Shown here piece by piece: positions 56,102 through 64,000 of a stretch of 64,000 nucleotides of DNA. The notes under the pieces are model-generated. The model worked only from the letters and a program-made list of their open reading frames with translations. It did not search any database and was not told the DNA's origin. Origin of the DNA: Robiginitomaculum sp. (GTDB taxonomy: Bacteria > Pseudomonadota > Alphaproteobacteria > Caulobacterales > Maricaulaceae); NCBI GenBank assembly GCA_002733905.1, contig NVXK01000004.1, positions 136,041-200,040 on the forward strand, in the 5' to 3' direction. How positions within the stretch are numbered: the stretch's first letter is position 1; every line of letters begins with the position of its first letter. The translations under genes were made by a program, and so were the position numbers.

Positions 56102-56869
56102 ATGACAAGTAGCACTACAAAAAATGTCGAACAGGATAATGTTGTGCTGGAAACTGTGAAAACGGTTGTTTTTGCCTTTATTATTGCGTTTTTCCTACGT
56201 ACATTTTTGTTCCAAGCCTTTCATATTCCGTCTTCGTCGATGGAACCTAATTTGCAAAATGGTGATTTCATTATTACGACGAAATACTCGCTCGGTTACG
56301 GAAAATATGCTGCGGACCCGATTAAACTCCCTCTTACAGGTAGGCGTATTTTTGAACGTGAGCCACATCGTGGTGATATTATTGTGTTTAAACCAATCGG
56401 GAGTAAAGTTCATTTCATTAAACGTCTTATCGGCTTGCCTGGAGATAAAGTGCAAATGGTTGGGGGATTCCTTTACATAAATGGCGAGCGTCTTGTTACA
56501 GAGAAAATTGTCGATTTCACCTCTCATGATCAAAATGGTAATTTAACGCGCGCGAAGATTTATAAAGAGTATTTTGCCGATATACAGCAACCTCATATGA
56601 TCAAGCATCTTGTGCAGGGAAATGACGGAGATAATACTAAAATATTCACAATCCCTGATAGACAATATTTCTTCATGGGGGATAATCGGGATAATTCTCG
56701 CGATAGTCGCTTCCCATTGAGCATAGGTGGTGTTGGCTTTGTGCCCGCGCAAAACCTTGTTGGTCGTGCAGAGTTCATTCTTTTATCTGTTAAACAAGAC
56801 TTCGTATTGTTTAAACCTTGGACATGGCATAATGTACACACTGACCGATTTTTTAAAGGGCTTAGATGA
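56102..56869 (+). CDS. lepB: Signal peptidase I
   Basis: A 255-residue inner-membrane serine protease. One N-terminal membrane segment (about 15-38) is followed by the catalytic Ser46 in HIPSSSMEPNL. The general base is Lys107 in HFIKRLIGLPGD, and the late box E is YFFMGDNRDNSRDSR. I start at ATG 56102; the frame extends to a TTG at 56081 inside acpS, which is less likely. The stop overlaps rnc by 4 bp. Removes signal peptides from the many exported proteins of the window. Confidence 0.96.
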   Translation: MTSSTTKNVEQDNVVLETVKTVVFAFIIAFFLRTFLFQAFHIPSSSMEPNLQNGDFIITTKYSLGYGKYAADPIKLPLTGRRIFEREPHRGDIIVFKPIGSKVHFIKRLIGLPGDKVQMVGGFLYINGERLVTEKIVDFTSHDQNGNLTRAKIYKEYFADIQQPHMIKHLVQGNDGDNTKIFTIPDRQYFFMGDNRDNSRDSRFPLSIGGVGFVPAQNLVGRAEFILLSVKQDFVLFKPWTWHNVHTDRFFKGLR

Positions 56870-57570
56870 GTACACCATCCCCACAAACTCTTAAGCGATT
56901 AGCGCGACTTGAGAAAACAATTGAATATAGCTTCAAGGACAAAGAGCTCGCAATATTAGCATTGACCCATTCGTCCTATGGTGATGGGCGCCGCAAATTT
57001 ACGAATAATGAACGTCTGGAATTTATGGGCGACCGTGTGCTTGGGCTGTTAACGGCTGAACGTCTTTATATGATTTGCGAGGGGGATGAGGGCAGTATGG
57101 CGAGACGCCTGAATGCTCTTGTACGCAAAGAAACTTGCGCCTTGGTCGCGCGGTCTATTAACCTTGGTGAAGCACTGCTTATTTCACCGTCCGAGATCAA
57201 ACAAGGTGGGCGTGATAAAACATCTATTTTAGGCGATGCGTGTGAATCGTTGTTGGCCGCTATTTATATAGATGGTGGCTATGAAGTCGTAAAAACATTC
57301 TATAGTACGTTTTGGGGCGGCGAAATTCGTAAAGTTACTGCAATCAGCGCTAAAGACCCTAAGACTGAACTGCAAGAGCGTGCTTCTGCTGCGGGTCATG
57401 AAGTGCCAGTGTATAGTGTTTTAGAACGTAAAGGGCCAGATCATCGCCCTATGTTCTTGGTTGAAGTTGATGTAAAGGGTTTGGGGGCGTCTCAGGGCAC
57501 AGGAAAATCAAAAAAAGATGCAGAGCGTTTTGCCGCTCAACATCTGTTAGAAAATTGGCATAAAAAATGA
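56866..57570 (+). CDS. rnc: Ribonuclease III
   Basis: A 234-residue endonuclease for double-stranded RNA. The signature NNERLEFMGDRVLGLL is at about 43-58, and the second acidic site is DACESLLAAIYIDGG. A C-terminal dsRNA-binding domain (about 160-230) has DPKTELQERASAAGHEVPVYSV and GTGKSKKDAERFAAQHLL. The start overlaps the lepB stop and the stop overlaps the era start (both ATGA), the classic lepB-rnc-era coupling. Confidence 0.97.
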   Translation: MSTPSPQTLKRLARLEKTIEYSFKDKELAILALTHSSYGDGRRKFTNNERLEFMGDRVLGLLTAERLYMICEGDEGSMARRLNALVRKETCALVARSINLGEALLISPSEIKQGGRDKTSILGDACESLLAAIYIDGGYEVVKTFYSTFWGGEIRKVTAISAKDPKTELQERASAAGHEVPVYSVLERKGPDHRPMFLVEVDVKGLGASQGTGKSKKDAERFAAQHLLENWHKK

Positions 57571-58520
57571 CACAAACACAAAAAAGAGCAGGCTTCGCGG
57601 CCATTATTGGCGCGCCAAATGCAGGAAAATCAACACTCGTAAATGGGTTGGTCGGTGAAAAAGTGTCTATTGTCACACACAAAATTCAAACGACGCGGTT
57701 TCAGGTGCGCGGTATCGCTATGTTGGGAGATGCCCAAGTTGTACTTGTGGATACGCCTGGGATTTTTGAACCAAAACAACGTCTTGACCGTTCTATGGTT
57801 CATGCGGCGTGGACAGGGGCGGCGGATTCAGATGTTGTGGTTCATGTTGTTGACGCGCCGTCTTATTACGAGGTAATGACGGGCGGCACACCTAATGCAC
57901 AAGATAAAAAAAGTGCACATGATACAGATAATGTTGTGGAAGGGTTACGTAAGACGACACGTGCAAAGCCAACCATTCTTGCGCTCAATAAAATTGACCT
58001 TATTCCACGGGAAAACCTCCTTAAGCTCATTACGCATTTTAATGATGAAGATGTTTATAATGATGTATTTCTTATTTCCGCTCTTGCAGGAAAAGGCATG
58101 AAGGAACTTGGCGCACATCTCGCCAATATCATGCCTATTGGCCCTTTCCTTTATCCTGAAGATCAAGCAGCGGATATTCCTTCGCGTTTATTGGCGGCAG
58201 AGATTACCCGTGAAAAACTTTTCCTGCGTCTCCATAATGAATTGCCATATGCAAGTCATGTCGAGACCGAAAAATGGACACGAAAAAAAGATGGTTCTAT
58301 TCGGATCGAACAAATTATTTACGTGAAGCGTAAATCACAAAAACCTATTGTTCTTGGTAAAAATGGTCAGACGATAAAAAGTATTGGCCAAGCGGCGCGT
58401 ATTGATATGTGCGAAACCTTTGGTGCCAAAGTGCATTTATTTCTCTTTGTAAAAATTCGTGAAAATTGGACTGAAGACCGCTCTAAATACATCGAGTTCG
58501 GATTGGAATTTGATGTCTAG
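57567..58520 (+). CDS. era: Ribosome-biogenesis GTPase Era
   Basis: A 317-residue GTPase. G1 is GAPNAGKST, G2 region TTRFQVRG, G3 DTPG and G4 NKID. The C-terminal KH domain contains REKLFLRLHNELPYASHVE and VLGKNGQTIKSIGQAAR. It is slightly longer than usual because of an insertion after the G3 region (YYEVMTGGTPNAQDKKSAHD, about residues 98-117). It binds 16S rRNA for 30S assembly. Ends in TAG. Confidence 0.96.
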   Translation: MTQTQKRAGFAAIIGAPNAGKSTLVNGLVGEKVSIVTHKIQTTRFQVRGIAMLGDAQVVLVDTPGIFEPKQRLDRSMVHAAWTGAADSDVVVHVVDAPSYYEVMTGGTPNAQDKKSAHDTDNVVEGLRKTTRAKPTILALNKIDLIPRENLLKLITHFNDEDVYNDVFLISALAGKGMKELGAHLANIMPIGPFLYPEDQAADIPSRLLAAEITREKLFLRLHNELPYASHVETEKWTRKKDGSIRIEQIIYVKRKSQKPIVLGKNGQTIKSIGQAARIDMCETFGAKVHLFLFVKIRENWTEDRSKYIEFGLEFDV

Positions 58521-58547
58521 CTCTCTCGCAACTGCAAGTGTTTTTTA

Positions 58548-59276
58548 ATGGAATGGTCAGGTGAGGGCTATATCCTTTCCGTAAAACCACATGGGGAAAC
58601 GTCTGCAATTGTAGACGTATTTACAATCGACAGAGGGCGGCATGCAGGTCTTGTCCGTGGTGGCCGGTCGCGTCGTATGCGCCCTGTACTACAATCTGGG
58701 AATAAAGTGTCCGTTGATTGGCATGCGCGTTTGTCAGAACATCTCGGGAATTTCAACATAGAAGCGTTAGATTCTCACGCGGCCCTGTTAATGAATGACC
58801 GTTTGGCACTTACGGCGTTAAATTCTATCTCTGCGCTCATTATGAGCGCAATACCAGAGCGAGAATCTCATCCAAACCTCTATCAAGGGTATGAGATACT
58901 TCTTCAAAACCTACTCGACCCTGATATTTGGCCTGCTCTTTATGTACGGTTTGAAATCGCGCTTTTACATGCACTTGGCTATGGGCTGGACTTTTCCTCA
59001 TGCGCGGCAACTGGCGCATTAGAAGATCTCACCCATGTTAGCCCAAGATCGGGCAGAGCGGTCTGTGCAGAGGCGGCAGAGCCTTACCTTGATAAGCTTA
59101 TGCGCTTACCCGATTTTTTAAAGGGAGGCACAGGGCTTGTTGAAGGTGATATTGAAGCAGGTTTTAAGCTTAGCGGCTATTTCCTTACCACCCGAATTTA
59201 CCACCCCATCAACAAAGATATTCCCGACGCACGCTCGCGACTCATAACCGAGTTAAAAACAGTCGGAATATTGTGA
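58548..59276 (+). CDS. recO: DNA repair protein RecO
   Basis: A 242-residue recombination mediator. The N-terminal OB domain shows GYILSVKPHGETSAIVDVFTIDRGRHAGLVRGGRSRRMRPVLQ, nearly consensus. The helical C-terminal part has RFEIALLHALGYGLDFSSCAATG. The usual zinc-binding Cys pairs are not obvious, as is common in alphaproteobacterial RecO. It works with RecR to load RecA. Shine-Dalgarno is weak; it follows era by 27 bp. Confidence 0.94.
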   Translation: MEWSGEGYILSVKPHGETSAIVDVFTIDRGRHAGLVRGGRSRRMRPVLQSGNKVSVDWHARLSEHLGNFNIEALDSHAALLMNDRLALTALNSISALIMSAIPERESHPNLYQGYEILLQNLLDPDIWPALYVRFEIALLHALGYGLDFSSCAATGALEDLTHVSPRSGRAVCAEAAEPYLDKLMRLPDFLKGGTGLVEGDIEAGFKLSGYFLTTRIYHPINKDIPDARSRLITELKTVGIL

Positions 59277-59316
59277 TTTTTTGCTAAGATAGTTCCGAAT
59301 CAATACAGAGTTTTTC

Positions 59317-61578
59317 ATGACTGACACAAAAGCCCCCAAATCAGGAACAAATCCTGGCTTAAATATTGTAATAGAGAATATAGATGACGCGCTTAGCTCT
59401 CGTTATCTGGCCTATGCAATGACCACGATTACCCAACGTGCGCTGCCCGATGTGCGTGATGGTTTGAAACCTGTGCATAGACGTATTCTTTATGCCATGC
59501 GTCAGCTCAAATTAAATCCAGAAAACTCTCATAAAAAATGTGCGCGTATTGTTGGTGATGTGATGGGGCAGTACCATCCTCATGGTGACGCTTCTATTTA
59601 TGATGCCTTGGTCAAAATGTCGCAAACCTTCTCGGCGCGTTATCCGTTAATTGATGGCCAAGGAAATTTTGGTAATATTGACGGTGATAGTGCAGCCGCT
59701 ATGCGTTATACAGAGGCGCGTATGACGCTCGCAGGTAAAGCCTTGCTTGAAGGGTTGGACGAAGACTCTGTTGATTTCAAAGATACATATAATGAAGAAG
59801 ACCAAGAGCCTGTCGTTCTCCCTGCGGGTTTCCCAAATCTTTTGGCCAATGGTTCCCAAGGTATTGCCGTGGGCATGGCAACGTCTATTCCGCCACATAA
59901 TGCGGCTGAGCTCTGCAATGCTGCATTACACCTGATTAAAGCGCCGAATGCGCGTATTGAGACTTTGATGGAGCATGTCAAAGGGCCTGATTTTCCAACG
60001 GGCGGCATTATTGTTGAAAGCCGTGAGAGCATGTTGGAAGCCTATACAACGGGCCGTGGTGGTTTTAAAACGCGCTCGCGTTGGGAGATAGAAGACCTTG
60101 GTCGTGGGCAATGGCAAATTGTCGTGACCGAAATTCCGTATCAAGTTCAAAAATCACGTCTTATCGAAAAACTTGCCGACCTGATCGAAACAAAGAGAGC
60201 ACCTTGGCTTGCAGACGTTAGAGATGAGTCGGCTGAAGATATTCGTGTTGTTCTCGAGCCTAAAAGCAAGAATATTGAACCAGAGCTTCTCATGGAAAGT
60301 CTGTTCAAACTGAGCGAGCTTGAAACACGTGCATCTTTGAATATGAATGTGCTCGACGCGACCCGTACACCGCGTGTGATGGGATTACGTGAAGTCTTGC
60401 AATCTTTCCTAGATCACCAACGTGTCGTGCTTCAACGTCGTTCGCGTCAACGTCTTGGTAAAATTGAAAACCGCATGGAATTATTGGAAGGCTACCGTAT
60501 TGCCTTTCTTAATCTTGATGAAGTTATTCGTATTATCCGTTTTGAGGATGAGCCAAAAGCAGAGTTGATTAAAGTTTTCAAGCTTACAGAGCGCCAAGCT
60601 GAAGCTATTTTGAACATGCGTTTGCGTACGCTGAACAAACTCCAAGAAATTGAAATTAAAACTGAATTCGACGCATTGGCATTAGAAAAAAGCGAGATCG
60701 AAGAACTGCTCGCGTCGGAGCCTCAACAATGGTCACGCATCGCTGGGCAAGTGCGAAAAATCCGAGATGAATACGGCCTTAAAACTGTAATTGGGAAACG
60801 CCGTACTACTTTTGCAGATATGCCAGATATCGAAGTTGACCTTGCAACTGCCTTTATTACCAAAGAGCCGATTACCGTCGTCATGTCCGAGATGGGGTGG
60901 ATCCGTACCCTTAAAGGCAAGGTTGAAGACTTATCAACGCTGAAATTCAAAGAAGGGGACGGCCCTGCATTTGCGCTCCATGCCATGACCACTGATAAAA
61001 TCATCATGTTTGCCAGCAATGGGAAATTCTATACGTTTTCTGCTGATAAACTTCCAGGTGGGCGTGGTAATGGGGAGCCAATTCGATTGATGGTTGATTT
61101 GCAAGATGATCATATGCCTATTGGGCTATTTGTTCATAACCCCGAGCGTGAACTGCTGATCGCCAGTACTGATGGCTATGGTTTCCGAGTGCTTGAGAAA
61201 GATATTATTGCGTCAAAACGTGGTGGCAAGCAAACGCTGAACATTAAAGGTGAGGCAGAGGCTTTGCGTTGTATCGAAGTTAAAGGCGATAAGATCGCGA
61301 CTATCGGCCAAAACCGCAAAATCCTGATTTATGATGTATCTGAATTGCCAGTGCTTGGCCGTGGTAAAGGCGTACGTTTACAGAAATTCAAAGACGGTGG
61401 GCTTGCGGATGTGACAACATTTAACGCCGAATCGGGTCTTTCATTTTTGGATGCATCGTCACGACGTAATAGTGTTGCGGATTGGCATTTGTTAGAAGGT
61501 AAACGCGCGCAATCTGGGCGTATGGCGCCACGTGGTTTCTCACGGGCAGGTATGTTTAGCCTTGATAAAAGCTTATAA
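59317..61578 (+). CDS. parC: DNA topoisomerase IV subunit A
   Basis: A 753-residue type IIA topoisomerase subunit. Active-site Tyr131 is in [11 protein letters not shown]. The winged-helix region is [18 protein letters not shown] and [14 protein letters not shown] coiled-coil tower and a C-terminal beta-pinwheel (about 500-740) follow; length and the lack of a GyrA box favour ParC over GyrA. At the quinolone-determining site the residue aligned with E. coli ParC Ser80 is Ala (GDASIYD), common in alphaproteobacteria. Decatenates chromosomes with ParE. Position after recO is typical. Confidence 0.94.
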   Translation: MTDTKAPKSGTNPGLNIVIENIDDALSSRYLAYAMTTITQRALPDVRDGLKPVHRRILYAMRQLKLNPENSHKKCARIVGDVMGQYHPHGDASIYDALVKMSQTFSARYPLIDGQGNFGNIDGDSAAAMRYTEARMTLAGKALLEGLDEDSVDFKDTYNEEDQEPVVLPAGFPNLLANGSQGIAVGMATSIPPHNAAELCNAALHLIKAPNARIETLMEHVKGPDFPTGGIIVESRESMLEAYTTGRGGFKTRSRWEIEDLGRGQWQIVVTEIPYQVQKSRLIEKLADLIETKRAPWLADVRDESAEDIRVVLEPKSKNIEPELLMESLFKLSELETRASLNMNVLDATRTPRVMGLREVLQSFLDHQRVVLQRRSRQRLGKIENRMELLEGYRIAFLNLDEVIRIIRFEDEPKAELIKVFKLTERQAEAILNMRLRTLNKLQEIEIKTEFDALALEKSEIEELLASEPQQWSRIAGQVRKIRDEYGLKTVIGKRRTTFADMPDIEVDLATAFITKEPITVVMSEMGWIRTLKGKVEDLSTLKFKEGDGPAFALHAMTTDKIIMFASNGKFYTFSADKLPGGRGNGEPIRLMVDLQDDHMPIGLFVHNPERELLIASTDGYGFRVLEKDIIASKRGGKQTLNIKGEAEALRCIEVKGDKIATIGQNRKILIYDVSELPVLGRGKGVRLQKFKDGGLADVTTFNAESGLSFLDASSRRNSVADWHLLEGKRAQSGRMAPRGFSRAGMFSLDKSL

Positions 61579-61643
61579 CCTTGAGAATTGGCGTATTCAT
61601 CACTATATAGAAGATAACATTTAAGACTTTTGGGGAAATAACT

Positions 61644-62204
61644 ATGAATCCATTATTTATTATACTTGGCGTAATCATCCTTCTTATTGTGATGATTATC
61701 GGTATTTACAACCGCCTTATCGCATTGCGTCAAACATGCAATCAAGCATGGTCGGATATTGAGGTGCAGTTAAAACAGCGCCAAGATTTAATTCCGGGCC
61801 TTGTTGATGTGGTGAAAGGCTATGCCAAACACGAGAAAGAAACACTGCAAGCGGTTATTGACGCCCGTAATTCAGCCATTAGTGCAAAATCCATGGGGGA
61901 TACTGTTCAGGCAGAGGGGTTGCTTTCACAGGCGATGGGTAAATTATTCGCACTTGCCGAAGCCTATCCAGACCTTAAAGCCAATCAGAATTTTCTGCAA
62001 CTGCAAGATGAGCTCTCAGATGTTGAGAACAAAATTGCTGCGGCACGACGTTTCTTCAACAATTCGGTGCAAGAATATAATACTGGTATTGAACAATTCC
62101 CTGCTAATATGATTGCGGGTTCGTTCAGTTTTGAAAAACGTGACTTTTACGAATCTCTTGAAGGTCGTGAAGCCTTGCAAACTGCACCTGATGTAAGTTT
62201 CTAA
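61644..62204 (+). CDS. lemA: LemA family protein
   Basis: A 186-residue protein with one N-terminal membrane anchor (PLFIILGVIILLIVMIIGIY). A helical LemA domain follows: YNRLIALRQTCNQAWSDIEVQLKQRQDLIPGLVDVVKGYAKHE and FNNSVQEYNTGIEQFPANMIAG. Function is unclear; LemA proteins are often paired with M48-type proteases. Here such a gene follows 33 bp downstream. GGGGAAA precedes the ATG. Confidence 0.94.
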   Translation: MNPLFIILGVIILLIVMIIGIYNRLIALRQTCNQAWSDIEVQLKQRQDLIPGLVDVVKGYAKHEKETLQAVIDARNSAISAKSMGDTVQAEGLLSQAMGKLFALAEAYPDLKANQNFLQLQDELSDVENKIAAARRFFNNSVQEYNTGIEQFPANMIAGSFSFEKRDFYESLEGREALQTAPDVSF

Positions 62205-62237
62205 TTGTATGTTGTTTAAAAAAGCGAGTAGGCCCTA

Positions 62238-63299
62238 ATGGGGTCATATGGTCTTAAAACCCATATCTGGAATAACAATCTCAAAAGCATAGCTTTGTTG
62301 ATACTTTTTCCAGTGCTTATTCTTGCGCTCGTATATGCAGGCCTGCTGCTTTATGCGGGATTTGTAGGAGGAAGCTCTACAGTACAAGGCATAAATTTTG
62401 CTACTGATATGCTTCCGCGCGCAATTCCTTATACACTCGTAGGGGTCGGAACTTGGTTCGGTGTGGCATTTATGGGGCATCAGGCTCTGATTGATGTCGC
62501 CACTAAATCGAAAAGCCTCACGCCGTCCCAAGAGCCACGCGCCTATAAATTGCTAGAAAACCTCTGTATTTCAAGAGGTATAACCATGCCGCGCCTGAAA
62601 GTGATCGACACGGATGTTATGAACGCATTCGCGAGCGGAATACGGGAAAAAAATTATACGATTACGCTCACCAGAGGGTTGATGGATACACTTGATGATG
62701 AAGAGCTTGAAGCCGTGATTGGTCATGAACTAAGTCATATTGCCAACAAAGATGTTCGCCTCCTTATTATTGCAATTGTTTTCGTCGGCATTATTTCGTT
62801 TTGTGGCGAAGGGATTGTACGCGGATTAATGCGGACGAATATGCCGCGCACTAGCCGTTCAAGGCGTGGCGGTGAGGTTAATGCGTCTGTGCTGATTATA
62901 ATCGGCGTTGCGATTATCGCGATATCATATGGTCTCGCCATGCTCATTCGTTTTGCGTTGTCACGTAAGCGTGAATTTCTTGCCGATGCGGGTTCTGTAG
63001 AGTTGACGAAGAACCCAGATGCCATGATACGTGCTCTTAAGAAAATTTCAGGGCGGGCAAAATTAAATGCACCTGCTGAAGTGCGAGAAATGGCTTTTGA
63101 AAATCCACGGGTAGGTTTTTCAGGTATGTTCGCGACGCATCCACCGATTGAAAAACGTATTGAGGCCCTTGTTAAATTTGCGGGTGGGCGAATAGATAGT
63201 CAGAGTCGCCCAAAGCGAAAACATGCTATGGCTAAGAAACCGAACGCTAACACTGGTCGTCGGAACCCTTTTGGACGAAGGACACGACCGCCCCAATAA
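62238..63299 (+). CDS. M48 family membrane zinc metalloprotease (HtpX-like)
   Basis: A 353-residue integral membrane protease. Hydrophobic segments lie at about 17-42, 58-80, 177-196 and 215-238. The zinc motif HELSH is at 163-167 (VIGHELSHIANKDVRLL), and the third ligand is the Glu of SRKREFLADAGSVEL. The late GMFATHPPIEKRIEAL is typical of M48. It probably degrades misfolded membrane proteins. Paired with lemA. Confidence 0.93.
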   Translation: MGSYGLKTHIWNNNLKSIALLILFPVLILALVYAGLLLYAGFVGGSSTVQGINFATDMLPRAIPYTLVGVGTWFGVAFMGHQALIDVATKSKSLTPSQEPRAYKLLENLCISRGITMPRLKVIDTDVMNAFASGIREKNYTITLTRGLMDTLDDEELEAVIGHELSHIANKDVRLLIIAIVFVGIISFCGEGIVRGLMRTNMPRTSRSRRGGEVNASVLIIIGVAIIAISYGLAMLIRFALSRKREFLADAGSVELTKNPDAMIRALKKISGRAKLNAPAEVREMAFENPRVGFSGMFATHPPIEKRIEALVKFAGGRIDSQSRPKRKHAMAKKPNANTGRRNPFGRRTRPPQ

Positions 63300-63423
63300 G
63301 CGGTGAATGCCTGCCCAATGAGTTGTGGATGCTTGCATGTGCAATTTTTGCGTTTCAACTTGCTGTTTACTTCTCTCTTACAAAGTTTTATTGATAATCG
63401 AGAAGTATTAAAGGAAGAATATA

Positions 63424-64000
63424 ATGAAATCTGCACTCTTAATAAGCGCGGCACTGAGTTCTGTAATGATACTGGGGGCCTGTAACAGCAAAACCGAAAT
63501 AGACACACGTCTTCCAGATGGTTTCACATTAGTCGAAACTGTGGTGGCAAATGGTAAGAATATCACAATCCCTTATAAGAAATACACACTTGATAACGGT
63601 TTGACTATTGTTCTACATGAGGACAAATCGGATCCGCTTGTACATGTTGATATTACCTATCATGTTGGCTCTGGACGTGAAGAAATCGGTAAGTCGGGCT
63701 TTGCGCATTTCTTTGAACATATGATGTTTCAAGGTTCTGAGAACGTAGCAGACGAACAGCATTTTGCTCTTATCACGGCATCGGGCGGTACACTTAACGG
63801 TTCAACAAATACTGACCGCACGAATTATTTTGAGACAGTACCTGTAAATCAACTCGAGCGTATGTTGTGGCTCGAAGCAGACCGTATGGGTTTTTTGCTA
63901 GATGCGGTGACGGAGAAAAAATTCGAAAACCAACGTGAAACAGTAAAAAATGAACGCGGTCAACGTATGGATAATCGTCCATATGGCCTTTTACGCGAAC
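63424..64000 (+). CDS. M16 family zinc peptidase lipoprotein, N-terminal part
   Basis: The frame opens at ATG 63424 (AAGGAAG upstream) and runs off the window after 192 codons. The start MKSALLISAALSSVM ends in lipobox LGAC, so it is a lipoprotein. The M16 inverted zinc motif HFFEH follows in SGFAHFFEHMMFQGS, preceded by YTLDNGLTIVLHEDKSDPLVHVDITYHVGSG and followed by GGTLNGSTNTDRTNYFETVP. These are pitrilysin/insulinase-type peptidases; full members are about 450 or 900 residues. Substrate unknown. Confidence 0.93.
   Translation, partial: MKSALLISAALSSVMILGACNSKTEIDTRLPDGFTLVETVVANGKNITIPYKKYTLDNGLTIVLHEDKSDPLVHVDITYHVGSGREEIGKSGFAHFFEHMMFQGSENVADEQHFALITASGGTLNGSTNTDRTNYFETVPVNQLERMLWLEADRMGFLLDAVTEKKFENQRETVKNERGQRMDNRPYGLLRE

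Overview
The window looks like chromosomal DNA of a moderately AT-rich, probably marine alphaproteobacterium. Three things point there. A homologue of the complex I accessory subunit NDUFS4, known from alphaproteobacteria and mitochondria, lies between two tRNA genes. The housekeeping order slt-dapA-smpB-folK-rpoZ-rsh-pyrE-pdxJ-acpS-lepB-rnc-era-recO-parC is alphaproteobacterial. TonB-dependent receptors are abundant, as in Caulobacterales/Hyphomonadales-type oligotrophs. Genus cannot be assigned from the sequence alone.

Layout: (1) 1-5.0 kb: DUF192 protein, tRNA-Pro, HerA-type ATPase, NDUFS4 homologue, tRNA-Arg and a secreted TonB-C-domain protein. (2) 5.5-11.1 kb: a small uptake unit of AraC regulator, TonB receptor and esterase, followed by a VOC protein and a second AraC regulator. 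(3) 11.1-35.5 kb: a dense accessory region that reads as a peptidoglycan (muropeptide) and amino-sugar scavenging locus. (4) 35.6-38.1 kb: two decayed genes, a C-terminal purU fragment and a RoxA/MauG-like di-heme cytochrome gene interrupted by one in-frame TAG. (5) 38.7-43.5 kb: vitamin B12 uptake operon btuB-btuF-btuC-btuD on the minus strand behind a cobalamin riboswitch. (6) 43.6-46.4 kb: an acyl-CoA ligase and a threonine/serine dehydratase-type enzyme. (7) 46.4-64 kb: core housekeeping genes, ending in a LemA / M48 protease pair and the start of an M16 protease lipoprotein.

The most interesting part is region 3. A minus-strand operon encodes an AmiD-type amidase lipoprotein, an M19 dipeptidase lipoprotein, a DUF819 membrane protein, an SH3b-NlpC/P60 endopeptidase lipoprotein and a D-aminoacylase-like lipoprotein. 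Together these could strip and digest stem peptides in the periplasm. Divergent from it is a large TonB receptor. Next come a GlcNAc-type kinase (BadF family), a SIS-type glucosamine-6-P deaminase, NagA, a NagR-like GntR regulator, an FAD-linked D-lactate-type dehydrogenase, the MurNAc-6-P etherase MurQ and a DUF1343/NamZ exo-muramidase lipoprotein. On the left are an SSS-family Na+ symporter with a beta-lactamase-fold hydrolase and an NhaC-family antiporter. A consistent reading is: glycan cut by NamZ and amidase, sugars imported and phosphorylated, MurQ releasing D-lactate that the FAD enzyme oxidises, and NagA/NagB feeding fructose-6-P. A recurring ATTGGTAT element sits in three of the locus promoters, once as a perfect inverted repeat, and is a candidate operator for the GntR protein. 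The parts are known families; the assembled locus, its regulon and its transporter assignments are inferences from sequence.
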